A stretch of DNA of 64,000 nt from Variovorax sp. PMC12. GTDB taxonomy: Bacteria > Pseudomonadota > Gammaproteobacteria > Burkholderiales > Burkholderiaceae_C. Positions 7,836-15,574 of the stretch are shown piece by piece (within the stretch, counting starts at the first letter, position 1; every line of letters begins with the position of its first letter). The position numbers were made by a program, and so were the translations under genes. Location: assembly GCF_003019815.1 (NCBI RefSeq), contig NZ_CP027773.1, positions 4,829,501-4,893,500 on the forward strand. Direction: 5' to 3'. The notes below the pieces were generated by a model. That model had not been told where the DNA came from, made no database searches, and saw only the letters and a program-made list of their open reading frames with translations.

Positions 7836-9001
7836 ATTTTTCCCTGAACGATGACCAGCGCTCGCTGGTCGCGGCCATCGAGCGCCTGTGCGAAGACTTC
7901 CCGGCCGACTACTGGCGCGACCATGACGACCGCGCCGTGTTCCCGCACGAGTTCCACCGCGCCGTGGCCGAGAGCGGCTGGCTCGGCATCGCCATGCCCG
8001 AGGCACAGGGCGGCGCGGGCCTCGGCATCACCGAGGCGGCGCTGATGATGCGTGCCATCAGTGCGTCGGGCGCGGGCATGTCGGGCGCGTCGTCGGTGCA
8101 CATGAACATCTTCGGGCTCAACCCGGTGGTGGTGTTCGGCACAGAGGAACAGCGCCAGCGCTTCCTGCCGCCGCTCATCGCCGGCACCGAGAAGGCCTGC
8201 TTCGCCGTGACCGAGCCCGATGCGGGGCTCGACACCACCAGCCTCAAGACGCAGGCGGTGCGCCAGCCCGATGGCGGCTACCTGCTGCACGGCCGCAAGA
8301 TCTGGATCTCGACCGCGCAGGTGGCCGACCGCATGCTGATCCTCACGCGCACCACGCCGCTCGACCAGGTGAAGAAACCCACGCAGGGCCTCACGCTCTT
8401 CTACACGCCGCTGGACCGCAGCAAGGTCGAGGTGCGCGAGATCCACAAGCTCGGCCGCGCGGCGGTGGACTCCAACATGCTCTTCATCGACGGGCTCGCG
8501 GTGCCTGAAGAAGACCGCATCGGCGAGGAGGGCAGGGGCTTCGAATACATCCTGCACGGGCTCAACCCCGAGCGCATCCTCATCGCGGCGGAAGCCATCG
8601 GCATCGGCCGCGCGGCGTTGCGCATCGCCTCGCAGTACGCGCAGGAGCGGGTCGTGTTCGGCCGGCCCATCGGCCAGAACCAGGGCGTGGCGCATCCGCT
8701 GGCGCGTGCCTGGGCCAACGTGGAGGCGGCCGACCTGATGATGCTCAAGGCCGCCACGCTGTACGACGCGGGAGAGCCCTGCGGCGTCGAGGCCAACGCC
8801 GCCAAGTACCTCGCGGCCGAGGCTGCGCACGACGCCTGCCAGAACGCGGTGCTCACGCTCGGCGGCATGGGCTATGCCAAGGAATACCATGTGGAGCGGC
8901 TGCTGCGCGAGAGCTACATACCGCGCATCGCGCCGGTGAGCCCGCAGATGATCCTGAACTTCATCGCCGAGAAGGCGATGGGGCTGCCCAAGTCGTACTG
9001 A
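7832..9001 (+). CDS. Acyl-CoA dehydrogenase
   Basis: A 389-residue FAD-dependent acyl-CoA dehydrogenase. It shows the flavin/substrate signature CFAVTEPDAGLDTTS at about residues 123-137, the central IWISTAQVADRMLILTRT strand, and the C-terminal helical domain with GGMGYAKEYHVERLLRES, which is conserved near the active site. It should introduce an alpha,beta double bond into the acyl-CoA made by the overlapping CoA-transferase. ATG 7832 overlaps the preceding stop. Branched or short-chain specificity is likely from context but not demonstrable here. Confidence 0.9.
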   Translation: MNFSLNDDQRSLVAAIERLCEDFPADYWRDHDDRAVFPHEFHRAVAESGWLGIAMPEAQGGAGLGITEAALMMRAISASGAGMSGASSVHMNIFGLNPVVVFGTEEQRQRFLPPLIAGTEKACFAVTEPDAGLDTTSLKTQAVRQPDGGYLLHGRKIWISTAQVADRMLILTRTTPLDQVKKPTQGLTLFYTPLDRSKVEVREIHKLGRAAVDSNMLFIDGLAVPEEDRIGEEGRGFEYILHGLNPERILIAAEAIGIGRAALRIASQYAQERVVFGRPIGQNQGVAHPLARAWANVEAADLMMLKAATLYDAGEPCGVEANAAKYLAAEAAHDACQNAVLTLGGMGYAKEYHVERLLRESYIPRIAPVSPQMILNFIAEKAMGLPKSY

Positions 9002-9138
9002 GCCGCGCGGCTGGCACCATTTGCAACCCCGCAGGCAGGCATTGCTACCTTCCGCGACTCGTGCGGCGAGCAGGGCATTTGCAGGTGTCGGACAATCGCA
9101 GGCGGTCTTCCATCCTCCCGCGATACAAGAGACATCCC

Positions 9139-10059
9139 ATGAAACTCCCCGCCCAAGTCAAGATCATCGACGTCGGCCCGCGCGACGGCCTGCAGAACGA
9201 AAAGCAGCCGGTCTCGGCCGAAGTGAAGATCGGCCTCGTGCACCGCCTGCAGGACGCGGGCCTGAAGGAGATCGAGGTCACCAGCTTCGTGTCGCCCAAG
9301 TGGGTGCCGCAGATGGCCGACAACGCCGAGGTGATGCACGGCATCCGCCGCCAGCCCGGCGTGCGCTACTCGGTGCTCACGCCGAACATGAAGGGCTTCG
9401 AGGCCGCCATCGCCGCGCCGCGCGAAGAATGGCCCGACGAGATCGTGGTGTTCGGCGCCGCCAGCGAAGCCTTCAGCCAGAAGAACATCAACTGCTCGAT
9501 CGCCGAGAGCATCGAGCGCTTCGCGCCCGTGGTGGCCGCGGCGCTCGACAAGGGCATCCGCGTGCGCGGCGCCATGTCGTGCACCGTGGGCTGCCCCTAT
9601 GAGGGCGAGATCGCGCCGGCCAAGGTCGGCCATCTCGCGCAGCTCATGAAGGGCATCGGCGTGCAGCGCGTGGACGTGGCCGACACCATCGGCGTGGGCA
9701 CGCCGCGCAAGGTGCAGGCGGCCATGGAAGCCACGCTGGCGCACTTCGATGTCGACGCCGTTTCAGGGCACTTCCACGACACCTACGGGCAGGCGCTGGT
9801 CAATACGCTGGCGGCGCTCGAGCTGGGCGTGTGGAACTTCCAGTCGTCCTCGGCCGGGCTGGGCGGCTGCCCCTACGCCAAGGGCGCGACGGGCAACGTG
9901 GCGACGGAAGACGTGGTCTACATGCTGCACGGCATGGGCATCGAGACCGGCATCGACCTCGACCGGCTGATCGACGCGGGCTTGTACATCAGCGAGGCAC
10001 TGGGCCGCGAGCCGAACTCGCGCGCGTCCAAGGCCATCCGCACCAAGCGGGCGGGTTGA
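9139..10059 (+). CDS. mvaB: Hydroxymethylglutaryl-CoA lyase
   Basis: A 306-residue TIM-barrel lyase that splits HMG-CoA to acetoacetate and acetyl-CoA, the last step of leucine breakdown. GPRDGLQNE at residues 13-21 carries the catalytic Arg and metal-binding Asp. SFVSPKWVPQMAD is the substrate loop, and GGCPYAKGATGNVATED near residues 243-259 carries the active-site Cys. Metal-binding HFHDTYG is also present. ATG 9139 opens the conserved strand MKLPAQVKIIDVG. It lies 137 bp after the acyl-CoA dehydrogenase gene, with lysE only 3 bp downstream. Confidence 0.93.
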   Translation: MKLPAQVKIIDVGPRDGLQNEKQPVSAEVKIGLVHRLQDAGLKEIEVTSFVSPKWVPQMADNAEVMHGIRRQPGVRYSVLTPNMKGFEAAIAAPREEWPDEIVVFGAASEAFSQKNINCSIAESIERFAPVVAAALDKGIRVRGAMSCTVGCPYEGEIAPAKVGHLAQLMKGIGVQRVDVADTIGVGTPRKVQAAMEATLAHFDVDAVSGHFHDTYGQALVNTLAALELGVWNFQSSSAGLGGCPYAKGATGNVATEDVVYMLHGMGIETGIDLDRLIDAGLYISEALGREPNSRASKAIRTKRAG

Positions 10060-10062
10060 AGC

Positions 10063-10704
10063 ATGGACCTGAATGTCTGGCTCGCATTCCTGGTGGCGAG
10101 TTGCGTCATCGCGGTGTCGCCCGGTTCGGGCGCCGTGCTCAGCATGAGCCACGGCCTCAGCTACGGCGTGCGGCGCACCACCGCGACCATCGTCGGCCTG
10201 CAGCTGGGGCTGGCGGTGATCCTGCTGGTGGCCGGCCTCGGCGTGGGCGCGGTGCTCACCGCCTCGGCCACCGCGTTCACGGTGATCAAGGTGGTTGGCG
10301 CGTGCTACCTGCTGTGGCTGGGCTGGCGCCAGTGGCGCGCGCCCGTGGCGCCGGCGGCGAGTGCAGAAGGCGGCGAGGCCGCGCGCGAGCCCGACCTCAC
10401 GGCGCCGCAGCGCGTGCTGCGCGGCTTTCTCACCAACGTGACCAACCCCAAGGGCATCGTCTTCATGGCCGCGGTGCTGCCGCAGTTCATCCAGCCGACG
10501 CGCCCGCTGTGGCTGCAGCTGCTGGTGCTGCTGGCCACGACGGTGATGGTCGACGTGACCGTGATGCACGGCTACGCCTGGCTGGCCGCGCGGCTGCAGG
10601 GCGTGCTGCGCAGCGTGCGTGCCCGGCGCGCGCAGAACCGCGTCTTCGGCGGCGTGCTCATGAGCATGGGCGCCTTCCTGTTCCTCTTCAAGCGAAGCGC
10701 CTGA
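10063..10704 (+). CDS. LysE/RhtB family exporter
   Basis: A 213-residue inner-membrane protein with about six hydrophobic segments. The family signature SPGSGAVLSMSHGLSYGVRRT occurs near residue 22. LysE/RhtB proteins export amino acids such as lysine, threonine or homoserine lactone. The cytoplasmic loop near residues 90-110 is charged, and the TNVTNPKGIVFMAAVLPQF segment is typical. It starts 3 bp after the HMG-CoA lyase stop, so the two are probably cotranscribed. The substrate cannot be predicted. Confidence 0.88.
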   Translation: MDLNVWLAFLVASCVIAVSPGSGAVLSMSHGLSYGVRRTTATIVGLQLGLAVILLVAGLGVGAVLTASATAFTVIKVVGACYLLWLGWRQWRAPVAPAASAEGGEAAREPDLTAPQRVLRGFLTNVTNPKGIVFMAAVLPQFIQPTRPLWLQLLVLLATTVMVDVTVMHGYAWLAARLQGVLRSVRARRAQNRVFGGVLMSMGAFLFLFKRSA

Positions 10705-10718
10705 TAGATTCGAATCCC

Positions 10719-11207
10719 ATGTGCGGCTCCGAACTCCACTCCCTCCCCGAAGGCGTCCAGCGCGTTTCCCGCGTGCTGCAGGACGCCGGCCATCCCCATT
10801 CGCCACGCATGCTCGATGACGCCTGCCGCACCGCGCAGCAGGCGGCCGACGCGCTCGGCATTTCCGTCGGGCAGATCGCCAAGAGCATCATCTTCCGCCG
10901 CAAGAGCGACGAGGCGGCGGTGCTGGTCATCACCTCCGGCGACAAGCGCGTGGACGAGAAGAAGGTCGATGCGCTGATCGGCAAGACCGGCCGCGCCGAC
11001 GCCGACTTCGTGAAGGCGCGCACCGGCTTCACCATCGGCGGCGTGTCGCCCGTGGGCCACCTGACCAAGCCCGTGGTGCTGATCGACCGCGAGCTGTTCC
11101 GCTTCGAGGAAATCTGGGCCGCGGCCGGCCACCCGCATGCGGTGTTCCAGCTGCGCCCGCAAGACCTCGAGAAGCTCACCGGCGCGCCGGTGGCGGACGT
11201 GGTGTGA
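10719..11207 (+). CDS. YbaK/EbsC-type aminoacyl-tRNA deacylase
   Basis: A 162-residue member of the YbaK/ProX editing-domain family, which hydrolyses mischarged aminoacyl-tRNAs such as Cys- or Ala-tRNA(Pro). Family features are QIAKSIIFRRK with the conserved Lys, VLVITSGDKRVDEKK, and GFTIGGVSPVGH, the glycine-rich loop. ATG 10719 lies 14 bp after the exporter. The stop overlaps the next gene's GTG (GTGA), and three short genes here are coupled by overlaps. Confidence 0.87.
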   Translation: MCGSELHSLPEGVQRVSRVLQDAGHPHSPRMLDDACRTAQQAADALGISVGQIAKSIIFRRKSDEAAVLVITSGDKRVDEKKVDALIGKTGRADADFVKARTGFTIGGVSPVGHLTKPVVLIDRELFRFEEIWAAAGHPHAVFQLRPQDLEKLTGAPVADVV

Positions 11208-11461
11208 ATTTCGGCGAGGCGCAGACGCTGGCCGAGCGCGCCGTGGCCGTGCAGGCCATGGCCGAAGACGTGCCCTCGCCTTGCTCGTCGGTGTGCCGCA
11301 TGGACCGCCTGAGCGGCTTCTGCGAAGGCTGCCTGCGCACCATTCCCGAAATCGCGGGGTGGAGCAAGATGGAAGACGAGACGCGGCGCCATGTGTGGCG
11401 CGCGATAGAGTTGCGGGCGCTCGCCGGCATCTGGCGCGCCCCAGGAGACCACGCCGCATGA
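11204..11461 (+). CDS. DUF1289 domain protein
   Basis: An 85-residue protein with the DUF1289 cysteine pattern SPCSSVCRMD...GFCEGCLRTIPEIAGW: four cysteines in two CxxxC/CxxC pairs, which look metal-binding. The GTG at 11204 overlaps the ybaK stop; an internal ATG at 11258 would still include the whole domain, so the start is uncertain. Its own stop overlaps the next ATG (ATGA). The function is unknown. Sandwiching between a tRNA-editing enzyme and a DsbA-fold isomerase gives no firm clue. Confidence 0.75.
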   Translation: MNFGEAQTLAERAVAVQAMAEDVPSPCSSVCRMDRLSGFCEGCLRTIPEIAGWSKMEDETRRHVWRAIELRALAGIWRAPGDHAA

Positions 11462-12105
11462 AGCACATCGACTTCTATCTCGACTTCATCTCGCCCTACG
11501 CGCACCTTGCGTTCGAGCACCTGCCGGAGGCGCTCGAAGGGCTGAGCTACAGCGTGGCCTACAAGCCGGTGCTGCTGGGCGCGCTGCTCAAGCAGCACGG
11601 CCAGCTCGGCCCGGCGGAGATTCCGTCCAAGCGCAGCTGGACCTACCGCCACGTGCTCTGGCTGGGCCACGCGCACGGCATCCCGATCGAGATGCCCGCC
11701 TCGCATCCCTACAACCCGCTGGCGCACCTGCGGCTCGCGCTGTCGACCGGCGACGACGGCACCGTCAGCCGGCTCGTGGCGGAGACCGTCTTCCGCCATG
11801 TGTGGCGCGGCGGCGAGGAAGCGGGCGACCCGGCCCGCCTTGCCGCGCTCACCGCGCAGCTCGAGCCCCTGCGCGACGCGAACAGCGACGAGAGCAAGGC
11901 CCTGCTCAAGCGCAACACCGAAGAGGCGCTGCAGCTGGGCGTGTTCGGCACGCCGGCCTACGTGGTCGATGGGCGCCTGTTCTGGGGCTTCGACGGGCTC
12001 GCCATGCTGCGCGCCTACTTGAGCGGCGACACATGGTTCGACGGCCCGCAATGGACCGCCGCCGACCAGCGCCCGTCCCTGCTGCGCAGCGGCAAGCAGG
12101 GCTGA
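11458..12105 (+). CDS. 2-hydroxychromene-2-carboxylate isomerase (DsbA/kappa-GST fold)
   Basis: A 215-residue thioredoxin-fold protein. FYLDFISPYAHLAFEHL at the N-terminus carries the active-site Ser where DsbA would have CxxC, the hallmark of HCCA isomerase (NahD-like, glutathione-dependent) and kappa-class GST relatives. GVFGTPAYVVDGRLFWGFDGLAML is the conserved cis-Pro region. NahD works in naphthalene catabolism, but no other naphthalene genes are present, so another thiol-dependent isomerisation is just as likely. Confidence 0.82.
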   Translation: MKHIDFYLDFISPYAHLAFEHLPEALEGLSYSVAYKPVLLGALLKQHGQLGPAEIPSKRSWTYRHVLWLGHAHGIPIEMPASHPYNPLAHLRLALSTGDDGTVSRLVAETVFRHVWRGGEEAGDPARLAALTAQLEPLRDANSDESKALLKRNTEEALQLGVFGTPAYVVDGRLFWGFDGLAMLRAYLSGDTWFDGPQWTAADQRPSLLRSGKQG

Positions 12106-12287
12106 GGACAAACCCGAGCAAGGGTCCGATTTCTTACAAGCTGAAACGCACGGCGCGGGTTTCACCCTAATCCGTAAGCGTCGATTCAGTTTCGCGAAAG
12201 CCTCGGGTCAGTCGCGCCTCCAAGAATGCCCCACGGTCCCCGGAATCGGTGGAACCGCATGGACGCATACACACAGGAGACGACCAA

Positions 12288-13982
12288 ATGGCAGCCACAC
12301 TAGATTCGCGGGGAGTGCCGCATCCGGCCCCCCGGCCCATGTCAGCGGAGGAGAAGAAGGTCATCTTCGCCTCGTCGCTCGGCACCGTGTTCGAGTGGTA
12401 CGACTTCTATCTCTACGGCTCGCTGGCCGCGATCATCGCCAAGCAGTTCTTCAGCGGCCTCGATGCGGGCGCGGCCTTCATCTTCGCGCTGCTGGCGTTC
12501 GCGGCCGGCTTCCTGGTGCGTCCGTTCGGCGCCATCGTGTTCGGCCGCCTGGGCGACATGATCGGGCGCAAGTACACCTTCCTTGTCACGATCCTGATCA
12601 TGGGCCTGTCGACCTTCATCGTCGGCCTGCTGCCCAGCTACGCGACCATCGGCGTCGCGGCGCCGGTGATCCTGATCGCGCTGCGCATGCTGCAGGGCCT
12701 GGCGCTCGGCGGCGAGTACGGCGGTGCCGCCACCTACGTGGCCGAGCACTCGCCGCACGGCAAGCGCGGCGCCTACACCTCGTGGATCCAGACGACGGCC
12801 ACGCTCGGCCTGTTCCTGAGCCTGCTGGTGATCCTGGGCGTGCGAGAAGGCCTGGGCGAAGCGGTGTTCAACGACTGGGGCTGGCGCATTCCGTTCCTGG
12901 TGTCGATCCTGCTGCTGGGCATCTCGGTGTGGATCCGCCTGACGCTGTCGGAGTCGCCCGCCTTCCAGAAGATGAAGGCCGAGGGCAAGACCTCGAAGGC
13001 GCCGCTGGCCGAGTCCTTCGGCCAGTGGAAGAACCTGAAGATCGTGATCCTGGCGCTGGTGGGCCTGACGGCCGGCCAGGCGGTGGTCTGGTATTCGGGC
13101 CAGTTCTACGCGCTGTTCTTCCTGACGGCACAGCTGAAGGTCGACGCGACCACGGCCAACCTGATGATCGCCGCGGCACTGCTGCTGGGCACGCCCTTCT
13201 TCGTGATCTTCGGTACGCTGTCCGACAAGATCGGCCGCAAGCCGATCATCATGGCCGGCTGCCTGCTGGCCGTGGTCACCTACTTCCCGGTCTTCAAGAT
13301 GCTGACCGAAGCCGCCAACCCCGACCTGGCCCGCGCACAGGCCACCGCCGGCGTGACGGTGACGGCCGACCCGGCGACCTGCTCGTTCCAGGGCAACCCG
13401 GTGGCCCGCGAGATCGACTTCAAGAGCTCGTGCGACATCGCCAAGCGCTACCTGGTGCAGAACTCGGTGAGCTATGAGAACGTGGCCGGCGCGCCGGGCT
13501 CCAAGGCCGTGGTGAAGATCGGCGACAAGACCGTCGAGGCGCCCATCGGCAACGTGGTGAACCTCAAGTTCGACGAGAACTCCGCCAAGGAAATCGCCGC
13601 CTTCAAGAAGGGCGTGGCCGAAGACCTGAAGATCGCGGGCTACCCGTCCAAGGCCGACCCCGCGAAGATGAACAAGGTGCTGACGGTGCTGCTGCTGTTC
13701 TGGCTGGTGCTGCTGGTGACGATGGTCTACGGCCCGATCGCCGCGATGCTGGTCGAGATGTTCCCCACGCGCATCCGCTACACCTCGATGAGCCTGCCGT
13801 ACCACATCGGCAACGGCTGGTTCGGCGGCCTGCTGCCGACCACCGCGTTCGCCATCGTGGCTTCCACCGGCAACATGTACAACGGCCTCTGGTACCCGAT
13901 CATCATCGCGGGCATCACGCTGGTGATCGGCACGCTGTTCATCCGCGAGACCAAGGACGTGGACATCTACGCCAACGACTGA
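12288..13982 (+). CDS. MHS-family MFS transporter with large hydrophilic insertion
   Basis: A 564-residue metabolite:H+ symporter-type MFS protein. The typical MHS start SLGTVFEWYDFYLYGSLA is followed by motif A (GRLGDMIGRKYTF) and RMLQGLALGGEYGGAATYVAEH. The usual length is ~430-450. The excess is a soluble segment at about residues 337-463 (13296-13676), between hydrophobic helices in the second half. It contains CSFQGN and SSCDIAK, two cysteines that could form a disulfide if periplasmic. ATG 12288 follows AGGAG at a good distance. A strong hairpin terminator lies downstream. The substrate is unknown; dicarboxylates, betaine or sugar acids fit the family. Confidence 0.85.
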   Translation: MAATLDSRGVPHPAPRPMSAEEKKVIFASSLGTVFEWYDFYLYGSLAAIIAKQFFSGLDAGAAFIFALLAFAAGFLVRPFGAIVFGRLGDMIGRKYTFLVTILIMGLSTFIVGLLPSYATIGVAAPVILIALRMLQGLALGGEYGGAATYVAEHSPHGKRGAYTSWIQTTATLGLFLSLLVILGVREGLGEAVFNDWGWRIPFLVSILLLGISVWIRLTLSESPAFQKMKAEGKTSKAPLAESFGQWKNLKIVILALVGLTAGQAVVWYSGQFYALFFLTAQLKVDATTANLMIAAALLLGTPFFVIFGTLSDKIGRKPIIMAGCLLAVVTYFPVFKMLTEAANPDLARAQATAGVTVTADPATCSFQGNPVAREIDFKSSCDIAKRYLVQNSVSYENVAGAPGSKAVVKIGDKTVEAPIGNVVNLKFDENSAKEIAAFKKGVAEDLKIAGYPSKADPAKMNKVLTVLLLFWLVLLVTMVYGPIAAMLVEMFPTRIRYTSMSLPYHIGNGWFGGLLPTTAFAIVASTGNMYNGLWYPIIIAGITLVIGTLFIRETKDVDIYAND

Positions 13983-13996
13983 TTCCGCCGCAAGCA

Positions 13997-14015
13997 GGAG
14001 GGCGCAACGCCCTCC
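13997..14015. repeat. Perfect short hairpin after the MHS transporter gene
   Basis: GGAGGGCGCAACGCCCTCC is a perfect 8-bp stem with a 3-base loop, 15 bases after the stop codon. It has no U-tract of its own and precedes the U-tailed terminator at 14027, so it may protect the mRNA 3' end or pause polymerase. Confidence 0.5.
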
Positions 14016-14026
14016 GTTCAACAAAG

Positions 14027-14060
14027 AGGCTTCATGCCACCCCGCATGAAGCCTTTTTCT
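14027..14060 (+). terminator. Rho-independent terminator of the MHS transporter gene
   Basis: AGGCTTCATGC (14027-14037) pairs perfectly with GCATGAAGCCT (14044-14054) around a 6-base loop and runs into TTTTTCTT. It is a textbook intrinsic terminator 45 bases after the stop codon. Confidence 0.9.
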
Positions 14061-14106
14061 TGAGCCCTTTCCCTTCATCCCCCCAGTTTTTCAGGAGACC
14101 AGACCC

Positions 14107-14256
14107 ATGTGGAAGATCGTCGTCGGCTTCATCGCTTTTGCCGCACTTGCCCTGTTCGTGATTTCCAAGGCCGGCGACAAGGTCGACATGTCTGGCGAAA
14201 AGCACGGCGGCGACACGACCACGCACGAAGCCGCGCCGGCCGCCGCGCCGAAGTAG
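14107..14256 (+). CDS. Small single-pass membrane protein, 49 residues
   Basis: The ATG at 14107 follows a CAGGAG ribosome-binding site at 14091-14096. The product begins MWKIVVGFIAFAALALFVIS, one hydrophobic helix at residues 3-20. A short polar tail rich in Lys, Asp, His and Thr follows, ending in APAAAPK. The helix-then-tail plan suggests an inner-membrane peptide with the tail on either side. It sits between the MHS terminator and a convergent binding-protein gene. I recognise no family; the good ribosome-binding site and codon use support it being real. Confidence 0.65.
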   Translation: MWKIVVGFIAFAALALFVISKAGDKVDMSGEKHGGDTTTHEAAPAAAPK

Positions 14257-14274
14257 GTTCGCGGAGCTGGCTGG

Positions 14275-15387
14275 CTAGCGCTTGAAGCGGCCGTCGCTGA
14301 TGATCGACAGGTCGGCGAAGTCGATGCCGCTGTGGTCCTGCGGCGAGTAGCTCACCTCCAGCCCGCCGCCCAGGTCGAAGCCCCTGATGCTTTCCAGCGC
14401 GGCCGTCACCTTGGCGCGCGTGGGCTTGGGGCCGGCGCGGCGCAGCGCCTCCACCAGCACCTTGGCCGACGCGAAGCCTTCCAGCGCGGCGGGCGACAGC
14501 TCCGCCTGGCCCTTGGCCTGCGCCAGCGTCAGCGCTTCCTTCACCATCGGCTGGCCCAGCGAGCGTTCGTTAGGGAACACCTGCGTCACGATCACGCCCT
14601 TGCTCGCATCGCCCAGTTGCTTGATGAAGCCCGACGACGCGTTGTTCGACAGCGTGACCACCTGCGCCGCCGAGCCGGCCGCGCGCAGCGCCTTGATGCC
14701 GTCCACCACGGCCACGCCCGAGCCGATCCACACCACGGCCTGCGCGTTGGCCTCCTTGATGGCCGGCACGATGGCCTTGTAGTCGGGCTTGTCGCGGTCC
14801 GCGGGAATGGTCGCGGTGGGCTTGGCCCCGCCCTTGGCGAAGCCTGCCATCGCGCCTTCCAGCGCGTCCTGCCCGAACGAGTCGGTCACGTACACCACCG
14901 CAATGCGCGTGAGGCCGATGGTCAGCAGGTGCTGCACCGCCTTTTCCGCCTCGCGCTGGTAGGTGGCGCGCACGTTGAACACATGCTTCTGCAGCGGCTT
15001 GTGCAGCACCATCGCGCCGGTCGAGGGGCCGATGAGCGCCACGTCGTACTTGTCGAGCCAGGGGATGATGGCCTGCGAATGCGGCGTGCCCCGGCTCATG
15101 AACAGCGCCAGCACTTTCCTGTCCTCGATCAGCGCGCGGGCGTTGTCGCCGGCGCGCTTCACGTCGAAGCCGTCGTCCATGCGCAACACCTCGATCTTCT
15201 CGCCGTGGATGCCGCCCTGCGCGTTGACCGCGTCGATCACCAGTTGCGCCCCGCCGATGGTCTCGTTCACGCTCGCGGCCACCGAGCCTGTCATGCCTGC
15301 GGTCTGGCCGATCAGTAGCTGGGCCGAGGCGCCGACGGCGCTGAAAGCCAGAAGGGCTGCGGCGCAAAGCGTGCGCGTCTTCGTCAT
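14275..15387 (-). CDS. ABC transporter substrate-binding protein, branched-chain amino acid type
   Basis: A 370-residue periplasmic Leu/Ile/Val-binding-type protein (type I fold). The signal peptide MTKTRTLCAAALLAFSAVGASAQ ends in a clear AxA cleavage site, followed by LLIGQTAGMTGSVAASVNE, the family's ligand-contact strand. Typical segments AGDNARALIEDRKVLALFMSRG and YVTDSFGQDALEG are present. No HAAT permease or ATPase gene is adjacent, so it is an orphan receptor here. ATG 15387 is chosen over upstream starts because it opens the signal peptide. Its promoter must lie in the 187 bp shared with uvrA. Confidence 0.88.
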   Translation of the reverse strand: MTKTRTLCAAALLAFSAVGASAQLLIGQTAGMTGSVAASVNETIGGAQLVIDAVNAQGGIHGEKIEVLRMDDGFDVKRAGDNARALIEDRKVLALFMSRGTPHSQAIIPWLDKYDVALIGPSTGAMVLHKPLQKHVFNVRATYQREAEKAVQHLLTIGLTRIAVVYVTDSFGQDALEGAMAGFAKGGAKPTATIPADRDKPDYKAIVPAIKEANAQAVVWIGSGVAVVDGIKALRAAGSAAQVVTLSNNASSGFIKQLGDASKGVIVTQVFPNERSLGQPMVKEALTLAQAKGQAELSPAALEGFASAKVLVEALRRAGPKPTRAKVTAALESIRGFDLGGGLEVSYSPQDHSGIDFADLSIISDGRFKR

Positions 15388-15574
15388 GGAAACCTTTCGG
15401 AACAGGGCTGGGAAGCAGTGTGTGAATTGGCGTAAACAAACGTCGTATTTGTTTCCAGAAGTGTCTCGAACTCCATTCGGACAAACCCCTGCGCGGACAC
15501 AGACCTTGTGACCCACCACGCAAGCCCGTCATGGACCACTCCCTAGAATGTTTGCCCCACCCCTCAAGGCATTC

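Noticed and set aside
12106..12287. Possible riboswitch or promoter before the MHS transporter
   Set aside because: I could not find a consistent helix set or a -35/-10 pair with acceptable spacing; beyond the ribosome-binding site nothing is supported.
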